From contig PHBH01000023.1 in assembly GCA_002840535.1 (NCBI GenBank), positions 22,940 through 86,939 of the forward strand: 64,000 nucleotides of DNA, written 5' to 3'. Each line of letters opens with the position of its first letter. Within the stretch, counting starts at the first letter, position 1. Position numbers and translations under genes: made by a program. The DNA comes from Deltaproteobacteria bacterium HGW-Deltaproteobacteria-15. GTDB taxonomy: Bacteria > Desulfobacterota > DSM-4660 > Desulfatiglandales > HGW-15. This document shows positions 25,471 to 34,691 of the stretch, in pieces. Under the pieces are notes generated by a model. It was not told the DNA's origin, ran no database searches, and saw only the letters and a list, made by a program, of their open reading frames with translations.

Positions 25471-27081
25471 TTATACGCGAGGTCCGGCCGCTTCCACATC
25501 TTTCGTCGACGGGTCCCGGAACTGCTCGAAGTTCTCGTGAAACATCGCAGCCAGCTTTTTTGCCTGCGCATCATAGTCGGATTGAGAAGACCATGTCCTG
25601 CTGGGTTCCAGGATGTCGGCGGGCACTCCCGGGCACTCCCTGGGCACATCGAACCCGAAGACAGGATCGGGTCTCATTGCGACCTTTTCGAGAGAGCCGC
25701 TGAGGGCCGCGTTCAGAAGAGCCCGCGTGAATTCGATCTTCATGCGGGAGCCCGTTCCGTATGCGCCTCCGGTCCACCCCGTGTTCACTAGCCAGCAAGC
25801 GGCCCTGTGTTCCCTGATTTTTCTCGCCAGAAGTTGCGCATAGACCGAGGGATGCCGGACCATGAACGGCGCACCGAAGCAGGCGCTGAAGGTGGCGGCG
25901 GGTTCTTTTACACCCTTCTCCGTCCCTGCCACTTTGGCAGTGTACCCGCTGATGAAGTGGTACATTGCCTGATCCTCAGTCAGCCTGGCGATGGGGGGGA
26001 GGATTCCGAAGGCATCTGCCGTAAGCATGATGATGTTGCGCGGGTGGCCCGCCATGCCGGAGCGCACGATGTTCGGCAGGTGAGTCAGAGGATAGGAAGC
26101 TCTCGTGTTCTCGGTGAAGGACGCATCGTTGAGGTCGACCCGCCTTGTAGCCGTATTTATGGCCACATTCTCGAGGACCGTTCCGAAGCGTCGGGTGCAC
26201 TCGTATATCTCCGGTTCCGACGTCTGTGAGAGCTGGATCACCTTGGCATAGCAGCCCCCCTCGAAGTTGAATATCCCCTTATCCGACCACCCGTGTTCGT
26301 CATCCCCGATCAGGAGTCTGTTCGGATCGGCAGAGAGGGTGGTCTTGCCGGTTCCCGAGAGCCCGAAGAAAACCGCTACGTTGCTCGGGTCGTCCTTGCT
26401 CACATTTGCCGAACAGTGCATTGACAGGACATCCTGAGCCGGGAGGAGGAAATTGAGTCCGGTAAAGATCGATTTTTTGATCTCCCCCGCATAAGCAGAG
26501 CCCCCGATCAGCACCAGTTTCCTGCTGAGGTGAAGTGCAACGAAAGTTCCGCTCCTGGTCCGATCGTCTTCCGGGTCCGCGTTAAAACTGGGACAATGGA
26601 TAACGGTGAAATCCGGCACAAAGGATCTGATCGCGCTGCGTTCCCTGGGGACTTGTATAAACATGTTATGCGCGAAAAGGTTATGCCATGCAGACTCGGT
26701 TACGACCCGCACGTTCTCACGGTAGTTCTCATCCGCCCCCGCGTAGCAGTCTTTAACGAACACCGTCTTGCCTCGAAGATAGGCCGCCATGCGTCTGTGA
26801 AGCGCATCGAACCTCTCTTCCGGGTATTTCAGGTTCACCTTCCCCCACCAGATTTCACCGGTCGTTTTCGGCTCGTCCACCACGTACTTGTCCTTGGCCG
26901 CGCGCCCGGTGTGCTGACCCGTGGAGACCACCAAAGGCCCCAAGTGGGCGACCTGGGCCTCGTAGCGGCGTATGGCGTGCTCATAGAGTTCCGGGGTGGA
27001 CCTGTTCCAGTAAACCTGCCCAAGATGATGCAAACCTACATGGTCCAATTGATGATCCGGCACCAGGTCGCGCGTTTCCAT
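25471..27081 (-). CDS. pckA: Phosphoenolpyruvate carboxykinase (ATP)
   Basis: It interconverts oxaloacetate + ATP and PEP + CO2 + ADP in the cytoplasm, feeding gluconeogenesis in an organism using organic acids. The protein (536 aa, normal length for the ATP class) has VVSTGQHTGRAAKDKY, the segment SAYAGEIKKSIFTGLNFLLP, the P-loop GLSGTGKTTLSADPNR, the metal-binding LLIGDDEHGWSDKGIFNFEGGCYAK and NTGWTGGAYGTGSRM near the C-terminus. GGAGGTT lies seven bases before the ATG. No operon partners; the flanks are repeat sequence and an intergenic gap of 200 bases. Confidence 0.97.
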   Translation of the reverse strand: METRDLVPDHQLDHVGLHHLGQVYWNRSTPELYEHAIRRYEAQVAHLGPLVVSTGQHTGRAAKDKYVVDEPKTTGEIWWGKVNLKYPEERFDALHRRMAAYLRGKTVFVKDCYAGADENYRENVRVVTESAWHNLFAHNMFIQVPRERSAIRSFVPDFTVIHCPSFNADPEDDRTRSGTFVALHLSRKLVLIGGSAYAGEIKKSIFTGLNFLLPAQDVLSMHCSANVSKDDPSNVAVFFGLSGTGKTTLSADPNRLLIGDDEHGWSDKGIFNFEGGCYAKVIQLSQTSEPEIYECTRRFGTVLENVAINTATRRVDLNDASFTENTRASYPLTHLPNIVRSGMAGHPRNIIMLTADAFGILPPIARLTEDQAMYHFISGYTAKVAGTEKGVKEPAATFSACFGAPFMVRHPSVYAQLLARKIREHRAACWLVNTGWTGGAYGTGSRMKIEFTRALLNAALSGSLEKVAMRPDPVFGFDVPRECPGVPADILEPSRTWSSQSDYDAQAKKLAAMFHENFEQFRDPSTKDVEAAGPRV

Positions 27082-27280
27082 GATAACCTCCTCTGCTCGT
27101 CAGTTTCTTCAGCGCCCTTCTCTTGATCCGAAAAGTACCCTAAAACCGACTTGGAATTCAATCGGATTCAGGGGTGCCGATGGTATCGGTTTTAAAGCAT
27201 GCCCTTACAAGGATATCAGGGATGAGCAAATGACTGGATAAGCATCACGCAGTATTCGCAGGCGAAAGGAGTAGCAAGAT

Positions 27281-28456
27281 CTACCTTCCCGCAGGCGCCA
27301 GAGCACTTGTCTTCGTGGGCGGAAGAGCGAGCGTCAGCGCGGTGCACAGGAAGGGCAGGCACGCCATCACCCAGAAGGCCGCGGCGAGCCCATGGTTATC
27401 GGCGACCCAGCCGAGAGCCGGCATCACTACTCCCCCGAAGGAAAAGCCGAGTCCAAGCGTGATTCCCGATGCCAGCCCAACCCGGGTGGGCAGATAACTC
27501 TGCCCGAGAACTACCAGTGGAGAAGTCGGGGTGGAGAGCGCCAGACCCACCGGGATCAACAGGGGGAGCGCCAGTCCGGCGCTGTCGACACCGGCAAGAA
27601 GCGGGAACATGATCATCTGGAAAACGAATCCGACGAGCGCAACCTTTCGGTAGCCGTATCGATCGCCCATTCTGCCGCCCAGGAGGTTTCCCCCGATGCT
27701 TGCCGCCATAAGGATCGTCAAAGCCGTGCCTCCGGCCGCTTCAGACTTGTGAAGCACGTGTATCCAGAAAAGTGGAAGAAATGTGGCCAAACCGTGGAAG
27801 AGGATGGAACGGGTAAGCAGTACAAAGGAAAGGAGGGAAAAAGGGATCCAGGCATCTTCTCCGGTCCTGGCGGGAAGATCCGTGCGTGGGCGGGCCTGGA
27901 CCTGACCCACTCCGGAGTATGAAGGAAGGCTGTAGATCACGACCCCGGCCATGAGAGCGGTCGGGACCACGAGAAGCATGCTCCCTCTCAGTCCCAGGAG
28001 GAGCATGGCCGCCGTGCCAAGGAGCGGCCCGATCGCGAATCCCATCTGGCCGCCAACTGCGAAAAAACTCATGGCAGTGGCCTTCCTGCCTTCGGCCAGA
28101 TAATGGATGAGCCGGGCCCCCTCCGGGTGAAATGCCGCCACACCGATTCCGCTTAGTGCAACCAGAACCACTCCGAGTGTGAAACTCGGCACCACGCCGA
28201 TCAGGGAAATGCCGACCCCTGCGCAAAGCATTGCAGCGGGGATCAGCCAGGGCCTCGGGTGCCGGTCTGCCAGATAGCCGAAACACGGCTGAGCGATAAT
28301 GGAGATGATGTTGGCTGCAAAGACGACCGTTGCCGCAGCAGCATAGTTGAGGTGGTGTTCTGCAATCAGGAATGGGAGAAGAACCGGGATTGCGCCCTGA
28401 TTGATATCTGTCGCTGTGTGGGCCAGGACCAGCCGCCCTATGGATTTCATTTTCAT
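27281..28456 (-). CDS. MFS transporter, fosmidomycin-resistance (Fsr)-like
   Basis: A polytopic inner-membrane exporter (391 aa) with about twelve hydrophobic segments. The N-terminus GRLVLAHTATDINQGAIPVLLPFLI and the loop GYLADRHPRPW (MFS motif A) match the Fsr group; GGRMGDRYGYRKV is the second motif A and GLGFSFGGVVMPALGWVAD is near the end. The substrate is unknown. ATG 28456 fits the family's N-terminus, although an in-frame ATG at 28534 would add 26 residues. It lies downstream of the MBL-fold gene, probably co-transcribed. Confidence 0.86.
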   Translation of the reverse strand: MKMKSIGRLVLAHTATDINQGAIPVLLPFLIAEHHLNYAAAATVVFAANIISIIAQPCFGYLADRHPRPWLIPAAMLCAGVGISLIGVVPSFTLGVVLVALSGIGVAAFHPEGARLIHYLAEGRKATAMSFFAVGGQMGFAIGPLLGTAAMLLLGLRGSMLLVVPTALMAGVVIYSLPSYSGVGQVQARPRTDLPARTGEDAWIPFSLLSFVLLTRSILFHGLATFLPLFWIHVLHKSEAAGGTALTILMAASIGGNLLGGRMGDRYGYRKVALVGFVFQMIMFPLLAGVDSAGLALPLLIPVGLALSTPTSPLVVLGQSYLPTRVGLASGITLGLGFSFGGVVMPALGWVADNHGLAAAFWVMACLPFLCTALTLALPPTKTSALAPAGR

Positions 28457-28548
28457 GGGCTCGGGATGATAATCGGCATTATGCCTGGGTGTCAACGTGG
28501 ATTGTCCCGCCGAAGCCTGGTATCTTCTAATCATCCCTTAATCTTCTC

Positions 28549-29148
28549 TCATGAACCCGCCACGTAATACCCGTATTCTCTGGCATTGACATTGTGCCGC
28601 TTTTCCCATCCGATTGTGGAATGCGGTGTGGGCCCGTAGTCATGCCCGGGCCATACGACTGTCTCATCCGGCAGTTCCATGAGTCGCCTGATGGACGCAC
28701 CCAGTGTGGGCCGGTGGCCGCCCGGCAAGTCCGTGCGCCCGCTGTCGCCGACAAAGAGCGTGTCGCCGGTGAACAAATGTCCATCGGCATAGAGGCAAAC
28801 CCCTCCTCGTGAATGCCCCGGTGTATGGAATACCGTGAAAGTAATCTCCCCCACCTGGAAAGGCTTCTCATCCACCAGGGGGATATCGACATCCGGGCCG
28901 GAGTCCAGTTGGTGCCGCACAATGGAAGCACCGGTCAGCGACTTCAATCGATCATTGCCGATTGTGTGGTCCCAGTGGCCGTGGGTGTTGAAGATGTACT
29001 TGATATGAAGAGTTTGCTTGCGAGCCTCTTCATAGATGCGATCCACTTCACCGCCCGGGTCGATGACCACCGCCTCCCTGGTAGATTCACAACCAAGGAC
29101 ATAGGCGAACACATCCATTTCGCCGACTCGCAGTTGTTTTACGATCAT
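28549..29148 (-). CDS. Metallo-beta-lactamase-fold hydrolase (glyoxalase II-like)
   Basis: A 199-residue metal-dependent hydrolase. The zinc motif is NTHGHWDHTIGN (HxHxDH), followed by FHTPGHSRGGVCLY (third His), GDTLFVGDSGRTDLPGG (bridging Asp) and VVWPGHDYGPTPHSTIGWE (last His). This arrangement belongs to glyoxalase II-type or related thioester hydrolases; substrate not known. ATG 29148 is set by GGAGG seven bases upstream; an in-frame start at 29166 is less likely. Confidence 0.92.
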   Translation of the reverse strand: MIVKQLRVGEMDVFAYVLGCESTREAVVIDPGGEVDRIYEEARKQTLHIKYIFNTHGHWDHTIGNDRLKSLTGASIVRHQLDSGPDVDIPLVDEKPFQVGEITFTVFHTPGHSRGGVCLYADGHLFTGDTLFVGDSGRTDLPGGHRPTLGASIRRLMELPDETVVWPGHDYGPTPHSTIGWEKRHNVNAREYGYYVAGS

Positions 29149-29274
29149 GCCAACCTCCAGCAACATGAACAGACATAGGATAAAAGAGTATACTTGCGTT
29201 TCGAGACCACCGTCAATAACTCCATGGTGCGTTCACCTTCTGCTCTGCAGGAACGTGCATTCAGTTCCAAATGA

Positions 29275-29310
29275 AAAAGGAGGCGTCCAGTGGCCTGAGC
29301 ACCTCCTTTC
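29275..29310 (-). terminator. Terminator of the repeat-rich secreted protein gene
   Basis: On the - strand AAAGGAGG (about 29303-29310) pairs with CCTCCTTT (about 29276-29283), and a T run follows. It lies about 20 bases past the stop of the gene at 29332-29760, which is where an intrinsic terminator is expected. Confidence 0.7.
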
Positions 29311-29331
29311 ATCTTCATTTTTGTTATCGAC

Positions 29332-29760
29332 TTATCGACCGGAACCTCCTGAGGTGGACCCGCCAGTGCCGGATTCTTGCCCGGACCCCGACATGCCGGA
29401 GCCGTACCTGGGCGAAGCCCCGGGCTGTTCTGAGGAGCCGCCGTACGTCTGAGTTTCCGAGCCCTTTTCCTGGTCGGGCATACTCGACTGCCTTCCCGTT
29501 CCGTAACTAGGTGAAGCCCCGGGTTGCCCTGAGGAACCGCCGTAAGTCTGGGTCCCCGAGCCCTGGTCGGGCATACGCGACTTCCCTCCCGGTCCGTACT
29601 TCAGTGAAGCCCCGGGTTGGTCTGAGGAACCGCCGTACGTCTGGGTCCCCGAACCCTGGTCGGGAGAACTCGACTGCCCTTCGCCGGTTTGCTGCGCAAA
29701 GGCGACGGTGGCTGCCAGAAAAAGAAACAGTATCGTAAATAGGATCTTCTTCATCTTCAT
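29332..29760 (-). CDS. Small secreted Gly/Ser/Gln-rich tandem-repeat protein
   Basis: A 142-residue protein with a signal peptide (KKILFTILFLFLAATVAFAQQ) and then a low-complexity mature part. About four imperfect repeats of roughly 31 residues are visible, each containing GSGTQTYGGSS-QPGAS--YG and most ending in a G-K/Q-S-x-MPDQ stretch. The DNA repeats are well conserved too. No catalytic residue or known domain is seen. It could be a disordered periplasmic or surface protein. It has its own terminator and no evident operon partner. Confidence 0.78.
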   Translation of the reverse strand: MKMKKILFTILFLFLAATVAFAQQTGEGQSSSPDQGSGTQTYGGSSDQPGASLKYGPGGKSRMPDQGSGTQTYGGSSGQPGASPSYGTGRQSSMPDQEKGSETQTYGGSSEQPGASPRYGSGMSGSGQESGTGGSTSGGSGR

Positions 29761-30001
29761 ACTCCCTTCATCTTGACTTTAAAGTTGATGGATTAACCCG
29801 TTTCCTGCATGTGCAACGCGAGCATGCCCCTGGGCGTGCCATTAAGGCCATTGAACCAGAGGGCTTCAAATATCGGAATCGGGCTAGATTGGTATTTGCA
29901 CGGGGCGCGCGGGCTTATTGCTAGAGGGAATTCGAGGGAGACTTTCTTGCTGGACTCCAGAGGAAATGTGGGAAAGCAGTTTTTTTAAAGTAAAGGACCG
30001 C

Positions 30002-31726
30002 TCAGGTTCCAATTATCGGAGACCTGACCAGAAGCGCTTCATTTTGCAGGAACAATTCGGACTCAAGGACCCCCTGCAGCTCCTGCAGCAACTCCAGCCC
30101 GGAAAGGTGGGTATCTCCACGGTCGGATCCGGTCAGTCTCTTCAGGAGAGAGCGTTTCAACGGGTAGGCCTTGAGTCCGACACGCTCTTCTTTCGGGATA
30201 TTTGCGGCTTCCTTGGCCGCACGGATCGCTTCATCCAGCCCTCCGAGTTCATCCACCAGCCCTCTTTCCATTGCATCCCTGCCTGTCCAGATCCTGCCCT
30301 TTGCCGCGAGTTCCATGCTCTCGATGTCCATCTTTCTTCCGTCTGCAGCCTTCTGTACAAAGTCATTGTATATCTCATCGAGCCATGACTCCATGAGCTT
30401 CCGCTGCTCTTCAGAATAGCGGTTCGTGTTGCTCCAGAAATCTGCATTCCTGTTCGTGTAGAGTCCTCCCCAATGTATTCCGAGTTTGTTCCAGAATTCC
30501 GACGTAACCATTTTCCCGCTCACCACGCCTATGGAGCCGGTAATGGTACCCGGGTGTGCAATGATCCTGTCGCAGGCCATTGCAACGAAGTAGCCTCCCG
30601 ACCCGGCCACATCGCTCATCGAAGCGATCACCGGCTTGCCTCCATTTTTCGCGCAAATCGTCTCGCGCCATATGGCGTCCGAGGCCACATAAGATCCGCC
30701 CGGACTGTCGATGCGAAAGACGATAGCTTTGACACTCTTGTCCTTTGCCGCAGAGCGGAAAGCGGCTGAAATGGTATCAGAGCCCATTACAAAGCGTCCG
30801 AAGGGTGTGGAGCGGCTCTTGCCGAGCGCGATTCGACCGATTCCATATATGATGGCAACCTTTTTCTTCCCGGTGGAACGTCTCCGCTTCCTTTTCAGAT
30901 ACTCGGGAAGACCGAGAAACCGCGCCCCCTTGCCTGCCTCATTCTCTGCCCCTGTACGCACCTCATCCCGATAAGCCAACCCGTCCACCAGCCCTTGCTG
31001 GAGCGCCTGCTTCGCGGTGAAAGGTCCGAGATCAAAAAGGGACATCAGCTTTTCCGGGCTGAGCCCCCTTGATTGAGCAACGCCTTCCACAATCTGGGAG
31101 AGCAAGGAGTCCAGAACAGCTTTATCCGCCTCCCGGTGCGGCTCGGTGTATTCGCTCTTCGTGAGGGTGTATGCAGCGCTTTTATACTCCTTGCGAGCTC
31201 CAAGTTGAGGCTCGATACCCAGCTTTTCCACCAATTCGCGCAGGAATGGCGTCTTCATACCCATCCCGGTAAGCCCGATATTCCCCGAAGGCTGGACGTA
31301 GATCCTGTCGAACGCCGTGGCAAGATAATAGGATGTACTGCCCGGTCCGAATTCGCCGAACGACTCCGCATAGGCAATTGCCTTCTTCCCTTTGCTTCGG
31401 AATCGGGTAACCGCATCCCGGATCTCCTGCACCTTGGCCATCTTCATGCCGGAGCCCCCCACCTTTGCAACCAGCAGAGTCACCTTACTGTCCTCGGCAG
31501 CCATGCGCAGCCCTTCCACCACATCCCGCAGTACAGGAGCACCCCTCATCAGAATCCTTCCAATCCGGTCTTCCGGCAGATGCTCCTCGTAGTCTCTACT
31601 GAAGTCCGCTTCAAGAATGGTGTTCCTGCGAACTACTCTCCTTTTCCAGAGAAAAAAGGAAACGAAGGCGGCGATGAGCAGGATAAGGATAGCCATGGAA
31701 CCGAATACAATAAAGGATGCGCTCAT
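30002..31726 (-). CDS. sppA: Signal peptide peptidase SppA, long (67K) type
   Basis: A membrane-anchored serine protease that clears cleaved signal peptides. The protein (574 aa) has one N-terminal transmembrane segment (about residues 7-27) and two S49 domains in tandem. The catalytic Lys is in RKEYKSAAYTL (Lys182) of the first domain. The nucleophile is in DVAGSGGYF (Ser377) of the second. This Lys/Ser split across domains is that of E. coli SppA. GGGGGGC precedes the ATG. It follows the small lipoprotein gene by 10 bases, so the two are probably one operon. Confidence 0.93.
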   Translation of the reverse strand: MSASFIVFGSMAILILLIAAFVSFFLWKRRVVRRNTILEADFSRDYEEHLPEDRIGRILMRGAPVLRDVVEGLRMAAEDSKVTLLVAKVGGSGMKMAKVQEIRDAVTRFRSKGKKAIAYAESFGEFGPGSTSYYLATAFDRIYVQPSGNIGLTGMGMKTPFLRELVEKLGIEPQLGARKEYKSAAYTLTKSEYTEPHREADKAVLDSLLSQIVEGVAQSRGLSPEKLMSLFDLGPFTAKQALQQGLVDGLAYRDEVRTGAENEAGKGARFLGLPEYLKRKRRRSTGKKKVAIIYGIGRIALGKSRSTPFGRFVMGSDTISAAFRSAAKDKSVKAIVFRIDSPGGSYVASDAIWRETICAKNGGKPVIASMSDVAGSGGYFVAMACDRIIAHPGTITGSIGVVSGKMVTSEFWNKLGIHWGGLYTNRNADFWSNTNRYSEEQRKLMESWLDEIYNDFVQKAADGRKMDIESMELAAKGRIWTGRDAMERGLVDELGGLDEAIRAAKEAANIPKEERVGLKAYPLKRSLLKRLTGSDRGDTHLSGLELLQELQGVLESELFLQNEALLVRSPIIGT

Positions 31727-31736
31727 ATGCCCCCCA

Positions 31737-31958
31737 TCATTTCTTCTCTAATTCCTTCAATCTCTCTGCGGCTTTTGCAGCATATTCGCTCTTGGGATAC
31801 TTCTCTATGATCTCCCTGTAAAGCTGCCTTGCGTGCGTAAAGTTCTTTTGCAGTTCCTCGAGTTCTGCGGTTTCAAAGGTCTCTTTGCCCCTTTCACCGG
31901 AACACGCCGAGAGAAAGAGAAACCCTGCCGCTATCATCACCACGATGAGTCGTTTCAT
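31737..31958 (-). CDS. Small TPR-like lipoprotein
   Basis: A 73-residue lipoprotein: signal peptide with lipobox LSAC (Cys about residue 19), then one helical-hairpin unit, NFTHARQLYREIIEKYPKSEYAAKAAERLKEL, which matches a single TPR_6/BamD-type repeat. Such a short protein may be an accessory scaffold in the envelope; its job is unknown. A G-rich ribosome site (GGGGGGG) precedes the ATG. It sits directly upstream of sppA. Confidence 0.8.
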   Translation of the reverse strand: MKRLIVVMIAAGFLFLSACSGERGKETFETAELEELQKNFTHARQLYREIIEKYPKSEYAAKAAERLKELEKK

Positions 31959-32070
31959 GTAACCCCCCCTTGATCCTCAAGCGTCGATAGCCTCTTCTAT
32001 AATGCTTATCACCCTGAGAGGATCATTGCAAATGGAGGTGTCTCTGCTTTCGAACCAGAGAAAACGATTT

Positions 32071-32103
32071 TTGTTGTATCGAATTGAGGGGACCAGTCAT
32101 AAT
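32071..32103 (+). promoter_or_regulatory. Possible sigma70 promoter before the first dehalogenase-like gene
   Basis: TTGTAT at 32074-32079 and CATAAT at 32098-32103 are separated by 18 bases. The -10 is good and the -35 weak. The distance to the ATG at 32176 is about 70 bases, and no other candidate is better in the 217-base gap. Confidence 0.35.
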
Positions 32104-32175
32104 ACTTGGCGCCAATCTGCTCCGCGATCCGGGAGCTAGCACGCAAATCGTTTTTCAAAAAAGGGAGCGCCCCCA

Positions 32176-33369
32176 ATGAGAGTGTTCACTTCTGATTTTC
32201 GTGATGCCGCCAACAACCGCCATCCTGATCCTTTTCCCGTGCACGTCCTGAAGAGGATCGATCGTCCTACTTCCATGATCCTGGATGAACAGGTCCAGCG
32301 CGTTGATGAACGGGAAAGCGGTTTCAACAGGGCGAGGCGCGGGGACTTCGGGCCCAGACTCAAGCAGGAGGTGGGACGTTTCGTGCCCAAGCACCCCGTT
32401 TCAGGGGCCCTCTCCTTCATGGCCGGGGCTCTTGCCGGAGTGGTGGACGGCAAGGTAGCAGGTTCAAGGGCGCCCCTCCCTGACGATCCCGCCGCCATTT
32501 CGCGCCACATCAAGGAGATGGCCTATTTCCTGCGTGCCGACATGGTCGGCATCTGCCGGCTTCCCTCCTATGCGGTGTACAGCCATACGTTTGCTGATGG
32601 AAAGCCAGTGGAATTAAACCACAAGTACGCTATTGCCGTTCTCATTGATCAGGACTGGAAGACATACCGCGGTTCGACAGGACACGACTGGATCAGCGCA
32701 GGCCAGAGTTTTCTCTCTTACTCCACCACCGCATTCATCTCCTGCGCCCTGGCCGAGTACATCCGGCGGCTGGGTTATCCCGCACGCGCCCACCATGCCA
32801 GAAATTACCAGGTGGTGGTCCCGCCCATCCTGCTTTGGAGCGGGCTTGGCGAAATGTGCCGGATCGGCGACATCGTCCTTAACCCCTTTCTGGGGCCCCG
32901 GTTCAAGGCCGGCATCGTGACTACGGACCTTCCGCTCGAGGTGGACAAACCCATCGATTTCGGGCTTCAGGATTTCTGCGACAAATGCGGAAAATGCGCC
33001 AGGGAATGCCCCTCCAAGTCCATCAGCCACGGGAACAAGGTTATGTATAACGGCTATGAGAAGTGGCCGAACAACGTGGCCAAATGCACCGCCATGCGGG
33101 TCGGCAACAAACATGGATCGAGCTGCGGCACTTGCATCAAGGTATGCCCGTGGAACAAGCCGTTCACTCCTTTTCATCGGTTGGTGATGTGGTCCATGAG
33201 GAACATTCCCCTGGCGCGGCGGTTCGGGATTTGGGGCGACGATCTCATGGGGTACGGGAAAGCCGAGGAGCGTTACAAGTGGTGGTATGATCTGGAAGAG
33301 GCGGACGGCGTCATGCGGGTAGCGCCAAAGGGCACGGACGTTGAATTCTATGAACCGGAGGAGAAATGA
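32176..33369 (+). CDS. Reductive dehalogenase homologue 1, soluble, no Tat signal
   Basis: The protein (397 aa) belongs to the RdhA group of corrinoid- and Fe-S-dependent enzymes. The family blocks are present: EYIRRLGYPARAHHARNYQVVVPP, LGEMCRIGDIVLNPFLGPRFKAG, TTDLPLEVDKPIDFGLQDFC. First cluster Cys are 268, 271, 274 and 278 (CDKCGKCARECP). A second set is Cys304 plus Cys317, 320 and 324 (SCGTCIKVCPW). There is no twin-arginine signal and no membrane segment, so it should be cytoplasmic, unlike respiratory RdhA. The substrate is unknown. QueG is a related family, but the TTDLPL and FGLQDFC blocks favour RdhA. GGGAG lies before the ATG. Confidence 0.85.
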   Translation: MRVFTSDFRDAANNRHPDPFPVHVLKRIDRPTSMILDEQVQRVDERESGFNRARRGDFGPRLKQEVGRFVPKHPVSGALSFMAGALAGVVDGKVAGSRAPLPDDPAAISRHIKEMAYFLRADMVGICRLPSYAVYSHTFADGKPVELNHKYAIAVLIDQDWKTYRGSTGHDWISAGQSFLSYSTTAFISCALAEYIRRLGYPARAHHARNYQVVVPPILLWSGLGEMCRIGDIVLNPFLGPRFKAGIVTTDLPLEVDKPIDFGLQDFCDKCGKCARECPSKSISHGNKVMYNGYEKWPNNVAKCTAMRVGNKHGSSCGTCIKVCPWNKPFTPFHRLVMWSMRNIPLARRFGIWGDDLMGYGKAEERYKWWYDLEEADGVMRVAPKGTDVEFYEPEEK

Positions 33370-33503
33370 TATCCCACAGCTTGTTTCGGATTTCGTTCTT
33401 CGATTTGGTGCCTCTCGGTTTGATCTTGACAATGAGAAAGGCCATTGATAAGAAACGAAACTGTTTAATAGGTCTGACTTATTGCAGAAGAGTGAGGTGA
33501 GGC

Positions 33504-34691
33504 ATGGGAATCGCAACCACATATCTTCGGGCATTCAACGGCAGGAGACTGGACCCCTATCCGGTGGAAATCCTCAAGAGAGTGGATCAGCCCACCACCG
33601 CGGTCCGGGAGTCCGAAATACCGAGGCTCGACGAGAGAGAGAGTGGGTTCAACCGCGCCCTCAGGGGTGACTTCGGTACCCAGCTCGCCAAAGAAAGACA
33701 CCGGTTCGTTTCCAAGCACCCCCTTTCCGGCGCCCTTGTGAACATGCAGTTCACCCTGGCCCAGATCGTGGACGGCATGGTGGCGCAGGAGAAGGCGCCG
33801 CTCCCGGAAGACCCGGCCGCGATGGCCCGGCACATCAAGGAGACCGCCTATTTTCTCAGGGCCGACCTGGTTGGAATCTGCGAGCTCCCCTCTTATGCGG
33901 TCTACAGCCACAGTATGGGCACCGGGGAGCCGGTGGAGCTGAATCACAGATATGCCATCTCGGTCATCGTTGACCAGGACTGGAAAACGGCAGAGGCCAC
34001 GGTCGGCAACGACTGGATCAGCAATTCCATGAGCTTCCTGGCCTATTCCACCTCCGGGTTCATTGCCTGCATCCTGGCCGACTACATCCGGCGGCTCGGC
34101 TACCCTGCCAGGGCCCACCATGCCAGGAACTACCAGGTGGTCCTTCCCCCCATCCTTCTCAAGGCCGGAATAGGGGAAATGTGCCGCATCGGCGACATTG
34201 TCCTGAACCCCTTCCTCGGGCCTCGCTTCAAAGCGGCTGTGGTCACAACGGATCTGCCCCTTGCCGTGGACAAGCCCATTGATTTCGGCCTTCAGGATTT
34301 CTGCTCCCGGTGCGGGAAGTGCGCCCGTTACTGCCCGACCGGTTCCATCAGTTTCGGTGAGAAGGTGATTTACAACGGCTACGAGAAGTGGCCTAATGAC
34401 GTGGAAAAGTGCACCCGAGGCAGGGTGGGAAACACCAAAGGGTCGGGATGCGGAGTTTGCGTTGCAGTCTGCCCGTGGAACAAGCCGTACACGCCCTTTC
34501 ACCGTTTCGTCCAATGGACCATGAGAAACATCCCCGCGGCCCGGAGATTCGCGGTATGGGGAGACGACCTGATGGGCTATGGACAGCCCAAGACTGAAAA
34601 CAAGTGGTGGCTGGACCTGGAAGATGTGGATGGAAGGATAGTCGTTCCGACTCATGCGGGCCAGCGAGGGAACCACAGGCGCAAATCATGA
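33504..34691 (+). CDS. Reductive dehalogenase homologue 2, tandem paralogue
   Basis: A 395-residue paralogue of the preceding gene, alignable from end to end with almost no gaps (compare LDERESGFNRALRGDFGTQL with VDERESGFNRARRGDFGPRL, and the shared RRLGYPARAHHARNYQVV). The cluster ligands are Cys267, 270, 273 and 277 (CSRCGKCARYCP) and a second set ending GCGVCVAVCPW. It too lacks Tat and membrane signals. Differences are concentrated in the first half and near the Fe-S region, which suggests different substrates rather than dosage. GAGGTGAGGC precedes the ATG. Its stop overlaps the start of the GntR gene. Confidence 0.85.
   Translation: MGIATTYLRAFNGRRLDPYPVEILKRVDQPTTAVRESEIPRLDERESGFNRALRGDFGTQLAKERHRFVSKHPLSGALVNMQFTLAQIVDGMVAQEKAPLPEDPAAMARHIKETAYFLRADLVGICELPSYAVYSHSMGTGEPVELNHRYAISVIVDQDWKTAEATVGNDWISNSMSFLAYSTSGFIACILADYIRRLGYPARAHHARNYQVVLPPILLKAGIGEMCRIGDIVLNPFLGPRFKAAVVTTDLPLAVDKPIDFGLQDFCSRCGKCARYCPTGSISFGEKVIYNGYEKWPNDVEKCTRGRVGNTKGSGCGVCVAVCPWNKPYTPFHRFVQWTMRNIPAARRFAVWGDDLMGYGQPKTENKWWLDLEDVDGRIVVPTHAGQRGNHRRKS

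Noticed and set aside
29332..29760. A CRISPR-like array in the repetitive DNA
   Set aside because: The repeats are in frame in a protein with a signal peptide, and there are no unique spacers.
32176..33369. Epoxyqueuosine reductase (QueG)
   Set aside because: QueG is related in fold, but the TTDLPL and FGLQDFC blocks, the missing QueG motifs and the tandem arrangement favour RdhA-like proteins.
33465..34676. Long - strand frame over the second dehalogenase homologue
   Set aside because: It is the mirror of the coding strand, with the codon bias of the opposite strand and no known family.
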